Shown: positions 32,171-42,136, counted from the stretch's first letter. The stretch is DNA of 64,000 bases from DATAVK01 sp036267755 (GCA_036267755.1 DATAVK010000009.1:1-64000); one strand, 5' to 3'. The notes: generated from the sequence alone by a model not told the origin. Made by a program: numbers and translations.

Positions 32171-35100
32171 GCGCCATCACCTTCTCCTCGATGGTGTCGC
32201 TGGCGACGAGCCGGTAGACCATCACCTGCTCGGTCTGCCCGATCCGGTGCGTCCGGTCCACCGCCTGCGCCTCGGTCGCGGGGTTCCACCACGGGTCGAG
32301 CAAAATGACGTAGTCGGCCTCGGTGAGGTTCAGCCCGAAGCCGCCCGCCTTGAGGCTGATGAGGAACACCGATGCCTTGCCGCTCTTGAACTTCTCGATC
32401 ACGTCGGCCCGGTTGCGGGTCGAGCCGACGAGGTGGGCGTATTCGATCCCGGCCTCGTCCAGCCGTGCCCGGGCGAGGTCGAGGAACCGCGTGAACTGGC
32501 TGAAGACCAACGTCCGGTGACCCTCGGCGAGCGTCTCGACGAGCAGCTCCATCATGAAGTCGAGCTTGCTCGAGGGAATGCCGGCCTCGGCCGGGTCGAT
32601 CAGGCCGGGGTCAAGGCTGGCCTGCCGAAGCAAGGTCAACGACTTCAGGATCTCGAACCGGTTGGCCTGCAGATCGGTGAGCAATCCCAACACTTTCTGC
32701 CGTTCCCGCTGCAGGTGCCGTTGGTAGACCCGACGGTGGCGCGGGTTGAGATCGATCTCGACGACCTGCTCCTGCTTCGGTGGCAGCTCGGCCGCGACGG
32801 CTTCCTTGGTACGGCGGAGCAGGAACGGCCGGATCCGACGACGCAGCTGCGCCAATCGGTCAGGATTGCGATCGCGCTCGATCGGCACCCGGTAGTACTG
32901 CTCGAAGCGCTTCGCGTCGGCGAACAGGCCCGGCGCCGTCAGCGACAACAGCGACCACAGGTCCATCAGCGTGTTCTCCATCGGCGTACCCGTGATTGCC
33001 AAGGTGAACGGCACCGGGAGCCGCTTCGCGCATCGGTAGGCCTGCGACTTGTGGTTCTTCACGAACTGCGCCTCGTCGAGCACCAACCCGGCCCACTGCA
33101 CCGCGGCGTACTCCTCGTACTCCAACCGGAACAACGTGTACGACGTGACGACGAGGTCCGCGCCGGCAGCCGCCTCGCGCAAGCTCTTGCCACGACGGGC
33201 CCGGGTCTCGCTGATCGCGGCGACCTCGAGGCCGGGCGCGAACCGGTGGCACTCGGCCGCCCAGTTCCCGACCACGCTCGTGGGCGCGACGACGAGGAAC
33301 GGCAACGGGCTCAGACCGGTCTCGCGGACATGGCACATCAAGGCCAGCGCCTGGATCGTCTTGCCCAGCCCCATGTCGTCGGCGAGGATCCCGCCGAGCG
33401 AATGTTCGTAGAGGAAGGCGAGCCAGTCGAGGCCGTCCTTCTGGTAGTGCCGCAGATCGGCGTGCAGACCCTGCGGCAGAGCGACCGGCTCGACCCCCTC
33501 GACCTGGGCGAGGGCCTGCACCGAGCGTTGCCACTCGGCGGCTTGCCCCGTGATCACGGCGACCTTGTCGAGCTCGTCCCACAGCCCGGCCTGGTAGCGA
33601 CTCAGTCGGACCGTGTCCGGTGCGGTCGCGTCTTGCATCGCCCGCGCCTCGGCGATGAGGTCGGCGAGCTGCCGCAACCCGGGACGGTCGAGGCTGAAAT
33701 AGGAGCCGCTGGCCAGCACGATGTGCGACTGGCCGGTCGAGAGCGCGACGAACAGCGACTCGAAGGGAACGTCCTCACCGTCGATGGTGACGGTGACCGC
33801 CAGGTCGAACCAGTCGCGCTCGTCGGACGCGCCACCACCGTCGATGACGATGTCCGGTTCCTCGTCGACCTCGCGATAGTCGGGCAGCGGACTCGTGATG
33901 TCGACGTCCAGCCCGTCGACTGCGGTCAGTCCGGGCAGCACCTCGGCGACGAACCGCGCCGCGGCGAGCAGATCCAGCCTCGACCGTTCGGCGAGGCGGA
34001 GTCCGCCCTGCCAGTACTCGAACAGCGATCGGTGCGGCTCGACGAGTCTGGTGACCTCGGCGATCGTCGCGTTCTCGGTCGCCGGCTCGCGGCCGCGGGC
34101 GTGACGGTGGGCCGGCCACAGCGACTCGCGACGGGTCAGCGCGCCCGTGACGTAGTCCCAGTGCCACTCGAGGGCAATCCGTTTGCCGTCGTCCTCGGGC
34201 GTGACCCGGAGCTGGAGCCGCGGCGGTTCCGGCTCGGGCACGGTGACGGTTCCGTCGCTCGAGCTGACGGTGACGCGCTCCCGCAGGGCACCGAGGTAGG
34301 TCGCGACGAACCGTTCCTCGTCGGCCGCCGGGATCCGCAGCGGCCCACCGTCGAGCAATCGACGGACCCCCTCGTCGATCGGCGCCGACAGCCGGGCCAG
34401 CCACAGCCCGGCGACCTCGGCGGCGGCCTGCGCGTCACCGTCGCCGTGCCACCAGGCGATGCCGTGAGCGGGTGATCCGATCAGCAGGTGGCCGCTGTCG
34501 GTCGGGCGCTCGTCGCCGGCGATGACCACCGGCCGGACAGCGAGCTCGCCACCCTCGTCGCGCGTGACGTCCACCGACATCGTGGCCGCGTCGGGCGACA
34601 GGGTCACGCCACCCGGGCCGTCGCCCGCGAGGACGTAGGGCAGGCCGAGCGATTCACCCTCGGCAAGTAGGTCCCAGACCCGACGGCTGGGGACGGTGTC
34701 GAGGTGCAGGGTCTGCGCCCGGCCGTCGTATCCGCCGTACCCGCCGTAGCCCGATGCATCCATGGTCGCGAGCTCGCTGAGCAGCCGGAGGTGCTCGCGG
34801 TCGGCGCGTGGCTGATCGAAACCGCCGGGCGTCACCATCGACCACGAGACGCCTTGCCGGACCCAGCCGCCGCGCTTGCCGCGGGTGACCGGTCGCATCA
34901 CGAGCCGGGGTCCGGTCAGGTGCTCCGGCCGCCATCGCGCCGGCGGCGTGATGAGCTCGAACTGCAGCGCCACCTGAGGCTCGTCCGGCGAGGCGAGCCG
35001 GCCGATCCCGTCGTACCACGCATCGTCGTCCTGGGGTGCCGAGCCGGTGCCGCCGACGACATCGGCCAGCAGCTCTTCCCAATCCGGCGGCGCGGCCCGC

Positions 35101-35438
35101 TCATCGTCATCGTCGAACGCCGGCGGGTCGGCGGCCTCGGGAGTCCACAGCGCGATCAGCGCCAGCGCCACGGTGTGCTTGCAGTTCGTCCGGATCGGAC
35201 ACGTGCAGCTGCCCCGGAACGAGGAGAGGGTGCCGATCGGGTCGTGGCTCAGGAACACCATCGACGTGTACGGCGCGCGGCCGCTGCCGCGGACCAGGCC
35301 GAACAGCCGCTCACCGTCGGCCTGGCGCTGCACGCTGACCACGGCTCCGGCTCGGGCGTACTCCAGCCCGCGCAGGAACGTGCTGCCACCGACGGTGCGG
35401 TTGATCACCACTTCGTCGGCGCTCAGGCTCGGGTGCAT
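32070..35438 (-). CDS. SWIM zinc-finger SNF2-family helicase
   Basis: The 1122-residue protein has an N-terminal SWIM zinc finger (CTCPIRTNCKH: Cys78, Cys80, Cys86, His88), a long middle region (about 150-640), and a SNF2 ATPase in the last 480 residues. Motif I is DDMGLGKTIQAL, motif II DEAQ, motif III ITGTPMEN, and motif VI VDRTHRIGQTEQVMVYRL. Proteins of this architecture are widespread in actinobacteria and are thought to act on DNA or nucleoprotein complexes; substrate and pathway are not established. It is a stand-alone gene, preceded by 95 bases without features. Confidence 0.93.
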   Translation of the reverse strand: MHPSLSADEVVINRTVGGSTFLRGLEYARAGAVVSVQRQADGERLFGLVRGSGRAPYTSMVFLSHDPIGTLSSFRGSCTCPIRTNCKHTVALALIALWTPEAADPPAFDDDDERAAPPDWEELLADVVGGTGSAPQDDDAWYDGIGRLASPDEPQVALQFELITPPARWRPEHLTGPRLVMRPVTRGKRGGWVRQGVSWSMVTPGGFDQPRADREHLRLLSELATMDASGYGGYGGYDGRAQTLHLDTVPSRRVWDLLAEGESLGLPYVLAGDGPGGVTLSPDAATMSVDVTRDEGGELAVRPVVIAGDERPTDSGHLLIGSPAHGIAWWHGDGDAQAAAEVAGLWLARLSAPIDEGVRRLLDGGPLRIPAADEERFVATYLGALRERVTVSSSDGTVTVPEPEPPRLQLRVTPEDDGKRIALEWHWDYVTGALTRRESLWPAHRHARGREPATENATIAEVTRLVEPHRSLFEYWQGGLRLAERSRLDLLAAARFVAEVLPGLTAVDGLDVDITSPLPDYREVDEEPDIVIDGGGASDERDWFDLAVTVTIDGEDVPFESLFVALSTGQSHIVLASGSYFSLDRPGLRQLADLIAEARAMQDATAPDTVRLSRYQAGLWDELDKVAVITGQAAEWQRSVQALAQVEGVEPVALPQGLHADLRHYQKDGLDWLAFLYEHSLGGILADDMGLGKTIQALALMCHVRETGLSPLPFLVVAPTSVVGNWAAECHRFAPGLEVAAISETRARRGKSLREAAAGADLVVTSYTLFRLEYEEYAAVQWAGLVLDEAQFVKNHKSQAYRCAKRLPVPFTLAITGTPMENTLMDLWSLLSLTAPGLFADAKRFEQYYRVPIERDRNPDRLAQLRRRIRPFLLRRTKEAVAAELPPKQEQVVEIDLNPRHRRVYQRHLQRERQKVLGLLTDLQANRFEILKSLTLLRQASLDPGLIDPAEAGIPSSKLDFMMELLVETLAEGHRTLVFSQFTRFLDLARARLDEAGIEYAHLVGSTRNRADVIEKFKSGKASVFLISLKAGGFGLNLTEADYVILLDPWWNPATEAQAVDRTHRIGQTEQVMVYRLVASDTIEEKVMALKASKAELVGSVLDGGEFSSAALTAADIRGILG

Positions 35439-35533
35439 CGGCTCTTTCGGATCGGGTCCGCCAACCGGACCGGACCCTCCACGCTACGGCTCGAACCCGA
35501 CGTTGCCCCGGATCATCCACAGGTTGGCGACCC

Positions 35534-37153
35534 CTAACTGGTGAGCGAGGCGCGGAGCGCGAACATCCCCGGGTAGAACAGGTCGACCGTCGCCGTCCAC
35601 CCCAGGTCGGCAAGCACCGCGACGACGCGGTCCGGGTCGAGCCGCAGCTTCACTACGCGGTGCTCGCTGCCGTCGGACAGCGCCCGGGTCACGAGATCCG
35701 GAACCTCGGTCCAGCGTTCCTTGTCCAGGACACCGTCCGCGGTCTCGTCGACCACGCCGACGACACCTTCGGGGCCGATCATGCGCGCGACGGAGCGCCA
35801 GAACTCCGGCCACAGGTCCCACGGCACATGGGACAGCCAGAAGGCGAAGAAGACGGCGTCGAAGCGGCGCGGTGGCTGCCAGCTGAAGATGTCCGCTTTG
35901 ATGAAGTCGACGTCGGATCCGACGCGCGTGCGAGCGATGGCGATCGTCTCGTCGGCACCGTCCACGCAGGTGAGACGGTCCACGCGGGGCTCGAGCCGGC
36001 GGCTCCACTGGCCGGTCCCGGACGCCAGCTCGACCACGTCCCCGCTGACGTCAACAAAGTCCAGGGCTCGGTCAGCGGCGTTCAGCGGACCGCCGTCCGC
36101 GCCGTATGACTCGTCGTACTCTGGGGCCGCCGCCCGGTAGTACGCCTGCTGCGCCGACAGTGGATCCGACGTGACCGTGGCGGCGATCAACCGGTCCATG
36201 GTTGCGTTCAGCGCCGCGTCGACCTGCTGGCGCGCCGGGTCCTCGTCGTACCACGCGACGATCTCTCGCGCGCCGAGGTGGAACGGGATCGTCGCGCGGT
36301 AGCCCGGGACGACCTGCCGAAGTTTGCTGTTGTCGAACACCATCGAGTGGGCCTTGTCACCGAGCAGACCGCCGCCCCACTCCGGGTCGACCGCCGCGAT
36401 GGCGTCCGACGTCACGTGGACGATGCGCGCCTCCACACCTGCGGCGCTCGCGAGGGTGAGGGCGATCTGGTTCCAGGTGAGCGACTCATCCGAGGTGATG
36501 TGGAAGGCCTCGCCGATCGTGAGCGGATGGCCGAGCAGCGGCACGAACCCGCGGGCGAAGTCGTCGTGATGAGTCAGTGTCCACAGCGACGTCCCGTCAC
36601 CGTGCACGATCACGTCCTTACCGCGCCGCATCCGGTCGATCGCGGTCCAGTGGCCGGGGAGCGGGACCGAGGTCCGGTCGTAGGTGTGTGACGGCCGCAC
36701 GATCGTGGCCGGGAAGCCGTCGTCGCGGTATGCCGCGGTCAGCAGCTCCTCGCATCGGATCTTGTCCCGCGAGTACTGCCAGAACGGGTTGCGCAGCGGC
36801 GTCGACTCGACGATCGGGAGCCGCAGCGGCGGAGTCTGGTACGCCGATGCCGAGCTGATGAACACGTACTGCCCGACCCGGCCCCGAAACCGGTCGACGG
36901 TGTCGCGAACCTGGTCGGGCGAGTAGCCGAGCCAGTCGACGACCACGTCGTACCCGTCGGCTGCGACTGCATCGAGTGACTCACGATCCCGAACATCGCC
37001 GCGGATGACTTTTACGTCGGAGGGCAACGGACGGTCGCGCGATTCGCCGCGGTTGAGGACCGTCAGCTCGATGCCGGTCTCGACCGCCAGTCGGGAGCAG
37101 GCTGAGCTGATCACGCCGCTGCCGCCGATGAACAGGGCCCGGATCGCGCTCAC
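35534..37153 (-). CDS. Fusion of an NAD-dependent epimerase/reductase and a SAM methyltransferase
   Basis: The 539-residue protein joins two domains with no stop or frame change. Residues 1 to about 325 form an extended SDR: nucleotide motif FIGGSGVISSA (last glycine replaced by Ser), FISSASAYQ and the catalytic YSRDK (YxxxK). Residues from about 335 form a class I methyltransferase: VVELASGTGQWSRRL (motif I), VDGADETI, IKADIFSWQPPRRFDAVFF and a C-terminal lobe. I do not know this fusion from characterised enzymes; a two-step modification of one small molecule is one reading. The start is 25 bases from a divergent gene. Confidence 0.85.
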   Translation of the reverse strand: MSAIRALFIGGSGVISSACSRLAVETGIELTVLNRGESRDRPLPSDVKVIRGDVRDRESLDAVAADGYDVVVDWLGYSPDQVRDTVDRFRGRVGQYVFISSASAYQTPPLRLPIVESTPLRNPFWQYSRDKIRCEELLTAAYRDDGFPATIVRPSHTYDRTSVPLPGHWTAIDRMRRGKDVIVHGDGTSLWTLTHHDDFARGFVPLLGHPLTIGEAFHITSDESLTWNQIALTLASAAGVEARIVHVTSDAIAAVDPEWGGGLLGDKAHSMVFDNSKLRQVVPGYRATIPFHLGAREIVAWYDEDPARQQVDAALNATMDRLIAATVTSDPLSAQQAYYRAAAPEYDESYGADGGPLNAADRALDFVDVSGDVVELASGTGQWSRRLEPRVDRLTCVDGADETIAIARTRVGSDVDFIKADIFSWQPPRRFDAVFFAFWLSHVPWDLWPEFWRSVARMIGPEGVVGVVDETADGVLDKERWTEVPDLVTRALSDGSEHRVVKLRLDPDRVVAVLADLGWTATVDLFYPGMFALRASLTS

Positions 37154-37178
37154 GCTCCCACCCTAGGCACACCCCGGC

Positions 37179-40100
37179 ATGCGCCACACTTGCCTGGTGC
37201 ACGCGCGGCCGGCCCTGTGCCCCGTCCAGATCGGACGGGATAGCGAGATCGCCGTGCTCGCGGAGCACTACGACGAGCTGGTGACCGGTGGGTCGGGCGC
37301 GATGCTGCTCATCGCCGGCGAGGCCGGCGTCGGCAAGTCACGACTGGCGGCCGAGGCGCGGCGGCTGGCCGAGGAGCGCGGCCTCGCCCGACTCGTCGGC
37401 CATTGCGCTGCCGAGGCAGGCATCCCCTACGGACCCTTCGTCACCGCCATCCGCCGCCGGATCCGCACCCTCGACGACGAGGAGCTACGCGCCTTGTTCA
37501 GCGGTCCGGCGATGCTGGCCACCGCGCTGCTGCCAGAGGTCGCGCAAGCCGCGTCCCTCCCCGCGACGTCCCCGGGACCGGAAGACCTTTACCTCGCGGT
37601 GTGGCAGCTGCTCTACCGGCTGAGCCAGCCGACCGGCGCCCTGCTGTTGCTCGAGGACCTGCACTGGGCGGACATCGACAGCCTCCGGATGCTCAGCTAT
37701 CTGGCGCGGGAGCTAAGCGACCTGCCGGTCCTGATCGTCGGGACCTACCGACGGGACGAGCTGCACCGGCGCCATCCGCTCACCGGGGTCCTCGCCGAGC
37801 TGAGCCGGGAACGTCGCTACGACGAGATCACGCTGGACCCGCTCGACAAGGACGACACCCGTCGCATGCTGAGCGCCATCTTCGACGGCACCGACGTCGG
37901 CGATGAGTTCGCGGATGCGGTCCTCGAACGCACGGCGGGGAATCCGTTCTTCGTCGAGGAGCTCGCCAAGGTCCTCGTCGAGCGCGGCGACATCTACGCC
38001 GAGGCAGGCGACTGGGTACGGCGGGACCTCGCCGCGATCGAGATGCCGCTGACCGTGCGCGAGACGCTGCTCGCCCGCACCCGCGACCTCGACGCGACCA
38101 CGCTGGACGTGCTCAAGCTGGCGGCGGTCGCCGGGGAACGGCTGGACGCTCCGGTGCTGGCGCTCGCGGCTGAGGTGTCGGCCGAGCGGATCGACGACGC
38201 CGTCCGGGATGGGCTCCGGCTGCAGCTGCTCACCGAACGGCACGAGGGCGGCCTGACGTCGTACGGGTTCCGGCACGCGCTGACCCGTGAGGCGCTGGCG
38301 GACGAGCTGGTCGGACCGGACCGGCAGCGCGCCCGACGCCGGCTCGCCCAGGCGATCGTGACCGTGCACGACGGCGACCTGGATGCCTGGGCGGCGGAGC
38401 TCGCGGACCACTTCGCCGAGGCCGGCGACGTCGCGGCGGCGATCGAGTACGGAACCCGTGCTGCGCGGCGGGCGACCGCGAGCTTCGCGTTGGAGGAGGC
38501 ATCTCGCCGCTACGAGCGGGTGCTGCAGCTGATCCCACCCGGGGCGGACGAGCGACTCGACCTCCTGCTGGAGGCGACCGCCGCCGTCCTGTCCGGCCCC
38601 GATCTCCGGCTCGGGGTCGTGTTCGCGACGGAGGCGCGTGCCTTGGCGCGGGCCCGATCCGATCCGATCAAGGAGATGCAAGCGGTTCGGGCGCTGGAGT
38701 ACGAGCGCTGGCTCTCCGGCGACGGCCGCGACTCGACGGCGCTGTCCCGGGAGGCGCTGGCGCTGATCCACGGTCACGACGACTACGCCGAGGCGATGGC
38801 CTACCGCCATCTCACGCGGCGGCTGACCCTGGTCGACCGCGGCGAGGAGGCGATGGCGCTGCTTCCGGCCGGGATCGAGCTCGCCGAACGCTCTGGGAAC
38901 CTCGCCGCCCTGTCCGGCCTGCACGGCACCCGGATGCTGATGTCGTCACTTGGGCCGGAGTTCGACGAGGCATACGCCGCGTCCCTCGCTGCGGCCGTCG
39001 CCGCCGAGGACATCGACGCCGAGCGCAACGTGACCATCAACGCGGGCTACCTGTGCGTGTGGGGCGGCGACCTAGCTCGATCCGGCGCGTCCTTCCGCCG
39101 GGCGATCGAGCTCACCGAGCGCTACGCCCCACACGACCGGTACACCGGCGCGGGGTACGCCTGGCTGCTGTCGCTGACCGGCGACTACGACGAAGCCGTG
39201 AGTCTGGCGACGCCATTGCGACGAGCGGGTGACACACCCAGCCAAACCGTCGCCCTGATGGCGTTGTGCGAAGTGGCAGACCGGACCGGCGATCCAGCCC
39301 TCACCGAACTGATCGACGAGCTGTCCGCCCTGGCGTTGCCCACCGAGGAGAACCAGCGGATCGCACCGGCACTCGCCGCCAAGGCCAGACAGACGCTCGC
39401 CGTAGACGGGGTCACCGCCGCTGCCCCCTTGTTCTGGGAAGTCCTGCGGACGACGACGTACGCGGAGATGCGAACCGGCGCCCACTGGCTGTTCTCCCCC
39501 GACTTCGCCGGGGCGTTGGCGGAGGCCGGCAGAACCGAGGAGCTGGCGGCGTGGGTATCGGAAATCGAGCAGCGGACCGGCAACGACAAGAACCCCCACA
39601 ACCTGGCAGCGCAGCGGTTGTGTGAGGCCTACCTGGCCTCGTCACGGGGCGAGACCGACGCCTCCCGCAAGCTGTTCGGCGACGCGGTGGACCGCTATCG
39701 CGCCATGCCATGCCCGGCCCGCGAGACGGAGGCCTTGCTCGGCCTCGCCGACCTGGAGTGGCGGGCCGGTCACCTGGATGCCAGCGTCGCCGCCGGGCGC
39801 GACGCGTTGGCGGTCGCCGAACGGATCGGCGCGACGACGCTCGCCGCTGCCGCGCAGACCACGCTGGCCCGCACCGACAGCACGTCCATCCTCGCGAGCG
39901 TGCTCGTCACCGACATCGTCGGCTCCACGGCCCGCGCCGCCACTCTCGGCGACCGCGCCTGGCAGGACCTGCTCGGCCGCCATCACGCCATCGTCCGCCG
40001 CGAGCTGGCGCGGCTGGGTGGGCATGAGATCGACACGGCCGGCGACGGGTTCCTGGTCTGGTTCTCCAGCCCGGCCCAGGCAATCCGTTGTGCCGAGGCG

Positions 40101-40364
40101 GTGCGGGACGCGCTCGCGCAGATCGACGTCACGATCCGCGCCGGCGTCCATACCGGCGAATGCCGGCAGACCGGCGAGAAGCTGACCGGCATCGCCGTAC
40201 ACATCGCCTCACGGGTCGCCTCGAGCGCCGGAGCTGGTCAGGTGCTGGTCTCCGGCACCGTGCGTGAGCTCGTCACCGGATCGGGCTTCCGGTTCGACGA
40301 CCAGGGCGAGCACGAGTTCAAGGGAGTGCCCGGCAGCTGGCGGATCTACTCCGTCATAGCCTGA
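37179..40364 (+). CDS. AAA-ATPase/TPR protein with C-terminal class III cyclase domain
   Basis: The 1061-residue protein starts with an AAA_16-type ATPase (IGRDSEIAVL, Walker A GEAGVGKSRL, Walker B LLLLEDLHWAD). A long helical TPR-like region follows (about 420-900), then a class III nucleotide cyclase domain in the last 160 residues. Metal aspartates are present in VTDIVGST and TAGDGFLVWF. However, the usual purine-specifying Lys is replaced (EIDTAGDG), and the transition-state Asn is His (VHIASRV), as in other divergent actinobacterial cyclases, so activity is uncertain. Most related proteins carry the cyclase at the N-terminus; here it is C-terminal. A GTG at 37197 is an alternative start. 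Confidence 0.87.
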   Translation: MRHTCLVHARPALCPVQIGRDSEIAVLAEHYDELVTGGSGAMLLIAGEAGVGKSRLAAEARRLAEERGLARLVGHCAAEAGIPYGPFVTAIRRRIRTLDDEELRALFSGPAMLATALLPEVAQAASLPATSPGPEDLYLAVWQLLYRLSQPTGALLLLEDLHWADIDSLRMLSYLARELSDLPVLIVGTYRRDELHRRHPLTGVLAELSRERRYDEITLDPLDKDDTRRMLSAIFDGTDVGDEFADAVLERTAGNPFFVEELAKVLVERGDIYAEAGDWVRRDLAAIEMPLTVRETLLARTRDLDATTLDVLKLAAVAGERLDAPVLALAAEVSAERIDDAVRDGLRLQLLTERHEGGLTSYGFRHALTREALADELVGPDRQRARRRLAQAIVTVHDGDLDAWAAELADHFAEAGDVAAAIEYGTRAARRATASFALEEASRRYERVLQLIPPGADERLDLLLEATAAVLSGPDLRLGVVFATEARALARARSDPIKEMQAVRALEYERWLSGDGRDSTALSREALALIHGHDDYAEAMAYRHLTRRLTLVDRGEEAMALLPAGIELAERSGNLAALSGLHGTRMLMSSLGPEFDEAYAASLAAAVAAEDIDAERNVTINAGYLCVWGGDLARSGASFRRAIELTERYAPHDRYTGAGYAWLLSLTGDYDEAVSLATPLRRAGDTPSQTVALMALCEVADRTGDPALTELIDELSALALPTEENQRIAPALAAKARQTLAVDGVTAAAPLFWEVLRTTTYAEMRTGAHWLFSPDFAGALAEAGRTEELAAWVSEIEQRTGNDKNPHNLAAQRLCEAYLASSRGETDASRKLFGDAVDRYRAMPCPARETEALLGLADLEWRAGHLDASVAAGRDALAVAERIGATTLAAAAQTTLARTDSTSILASVLVTDIVGSTARAATLGDRAWQDLLGRHHAIVRRELARLGGHEIDTAGDGFLVWFSSPAQAIRCAEAVRDALAQIDVTIRAGVHTGECRQTGEKLTGIAVHIASRVASSAGAGQVLVSGTVRELVTGSGFRFDDQGEHEFKGVPGSWRIYSVIA

Positions 40365-40409
40365 GCTCGGTCACAGCCTGAGCTCGCCCGATGCGGCCTA
40401 CAGTGGCAC

Positions 40410-41633
40410 GTGTCCACGCCCGCCTACTCCGTCGCGCTGGGCGTCATGCGGCAATCGATCACGACCGATCTGAGCCGAGCCCTGGTCGCCGCGCTGGAAC
40501 CGCTGGCCGGTCGTGCTCCGGTCGTGTACCTGGCGGATTTCGCCCATCAGGTGTTGATCCCGGTTCCTTCTCAGATGCCCGGCGACGCGCCCGCCGACGA
40601 GCCGATCGGTTCGTCGATGTCGGGGCGCGCGTTCATCACCGGAGAGCCGGTCAGTGCGGATCGCGGCGACGGAGCACGGGTGTGGGTGCCGCTGGTCCAC
40701 GGCACGATGCGGACCGGCGTACTCGCCGTGACCGTGCCGGAAGCCGATGAGGCGACCGTCAGCAATCTGGAGATGCTCGGCGTCTTCATGGGTCTCGTGC
40801 TGGCGGCGACCGACCCGCTGAGTGACCTGTCACACCTGCGGCGGCGCGGCCGACCGATGTCGCTGGCCGCCACCATGCAGTGGGGCCTGATGCCCCCGCT
40901 CTCCGCCGCGACCGACCGGGCATTGATCGCTGGCGCACTCGAGCCGGCGTACGACATCGCGGGCGACGGCATCGACTACGCGATCAATGCCGACACCGTC
41001 GATTTCGCGATCTTCGACGGGATGGGACACGGTGTGTCATCGAGCATGCTCACCGGCCTCGCGGTGGGCGCCTACCGGCACTCTCGACGTGAGCTCTCGA
41101 CGGTGGCGGCCATGCACGCCGCGATCGACCGTGCCATTGCCGATCAGTACGACGGCGAGGCCTTCGCTACCGGGATCATCGGCCGACTGTCCACGGTGAC
41201 CGGGGAGTTCGAATGGTCCTGCGCCGGGCATCCTCCCCCGCTGGTGCTGCGCGACCGGACCGTCGTGGCGGAACTGCGCTGCGAGCCGGCGCTTCCGTTC
41301 GGGCTCGGTGACCGGGTGCCGACGGTGGGCTTGCACTACCTGCAGCCGGGAGACGCGGTCCTGCTCTACACCGACGGCGTCGTCGAGGCCCGCACCCCGG
41401 CCGGTGAGGAGTTCGGGCTGGCGCGCCTCATCGACCTGCTCGAGCGCGAGGCTGCGTCCGGGCGCACAGGCGACGAACTGCTTCGTCGGCTGGTCCGGGC
41501 GGTCCTCGACCACCACGTCGACCAACTGCGCGACGACGCCACGCTGCTCCTGGTGCAGTGGATCGGCGCGGACGTGCCCATCGTTCCCAGTCCACGCATC
41601 GGCGTCGGCGCGGTGCCGCTGCTCGACCCGTGA
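40410..41633 (+). CDS. SpoIIE-type PP2C serine phosphatase
   Basis: The 407-residue protein has an N-terminal regulatory region (about 1-140, possibly GAF-like: VYLADFAHQVLIPVP and FITGEPVSADRGDG). A SpoIIE/PP2C phosphatase domain follows (about 165-390). Metal-binding blocks are visible as DIAGDGIDYA (canonical form GGDWYD), FDGMGHGVSS, CAGHPPPLVL, LLYTDGVVEAR and RDDATLLLV. Proteins of this type dephosphorylate anti-anti-sigma factors in partner-switch stress circuits. No anti-sigma kinase or STAS gene is adjacent. The start is GTG 40410. The stop overlaps the next gene by four bases (GTGA). Confidence 0.88.
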   Translation: MSTPAYSVALGVMRQSITTDLSRALVAALEPLAGRAPVVYLADFAHQVLIPVPSQMPGDAPADEPIGSSMSGRAFITGEPVSADRGDGARVWVPLVHGTMRTGVLAVTVPEADEATVSNLEMLGVFMGLVLAATDPLSDLSHLRRRGRPMSLAATMQWGLMPPLSAATDRALIAGALEPAYDIAGDGIDYAINADTVDFAIFDGMGHGVSSSMLTGLAVGAYRHSRRELSTVAAMHAAIDRAIADQYDGEAFATGIIGRLSTVTGEFEWSCAGHPPPLVLRDRTVVAELRCEPALPFGLGDRVPTVGLHYLQPGDAVLLYTDGVVEARTPAGEEFGLARLIDLLEREAASGRTGDELLRRLVRAVLDHHVDQLRDDATLLLVQWIGADVPIVPSPRIGVGAVPLLDP

Positions 41634-42058
41634 CCGACGACCTCGATCGTTTCGTGACCGCCCAGGACGCGAGTGGTACCTACGAGGCGGCGATCGGCGA
41701 GCTGCGGCGTGGCCGCAAGACGAGTCACTGGATGTGGTTCGTGTTCCCTCAGGTCGCCGGGCTGGGCCAGAGCGCGACCTCGCAGCGGTTCGCGATCCGT
41801 TCGCTCGACGAGGCGCGCGCGTACCTACAGCACCCAGTGCTTGGCCCTCGGTTGCGGGAGTCTGCCGCCGCCGTCCTGGCGACGATCGATCGCAGCGCGC
41901 TCGACATATTCGGCGGCATCGACGCGCAGAAGCTCCGCTCGTCGATGACGCTGTTCGCTCGCGCGGCGCCCGACGAGTCAGTATTCAGGCAGGTGCTCGA
42001 CCGATTCTTCGACGGCATCCCCGACCAGGCCACCGACTGGCTACTCGTCGATCAATGA
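41630..42058 (+). CDS. DUF1810 family protein
   Basis: The 142-residue protein is typical in length and sequence for DUF1810, with LDRFVTAQ at the start, ELRRGRKTSHWMWFVFPQ, the IRSLDEARAYLQHPVLGPRL block, and FGGIDAQKLRSSMTLFA. The family is broadly distributed and mostly uncharacterised, and probably acts in the cytoplasm. The GTG start overlaps the phosphatase stop, suggesting co-translation, though no functional link is known. A dispersed palindromic element follows within five bases of the stop. Confidence 0.88.
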   Translation: MTDDLDRFVTAQDASGTYEAAIGELRRGRKTSHWMWFVFPQVAGLGQSATSQRFAIRSLDEARAYLQHPVLGPRLRESAAAVLATIDRSALDIFGGIDAQKLRSSMTLFARAAPDESVFRQVLDRFFDGIPDQATDWLLVDQ

Positions 42059-42060
42059 TG

Positions 42061-42108
42061 TCTTGTCAGTGCCCTCGGCCCAAACTCACGCTCAGGTCCC
42101 TGACAAGT
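42061..42108 (+). repeat. Dispersed palindromic element, copy B
   Basis: The 48-base element has CTTGTCAG (42062-42069) and CTGACAAG (42100-42107) at its ends and an interior containing CTCGGCCCAAAC and CACGCTC. It matches the reverse complement of copy A (6593-6641) at about 41 of 49 positions. It begins two bases after the DUF1810 stop and ends 28 bases before the next start. It could act as a terminator for the upstream gene. Confidence 0.75.
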
Positions 42109-42136
42109 GTGAACAACACCAAAGGAGACGAGCCGC

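Noticed and set aside
35480..35500. tRNA T-arm-like TTCGAGC sequence on the minus strand
   Set aside because: The flanking bases do not form a T-stem and no acceptor or anticodon arm can be folded around it.
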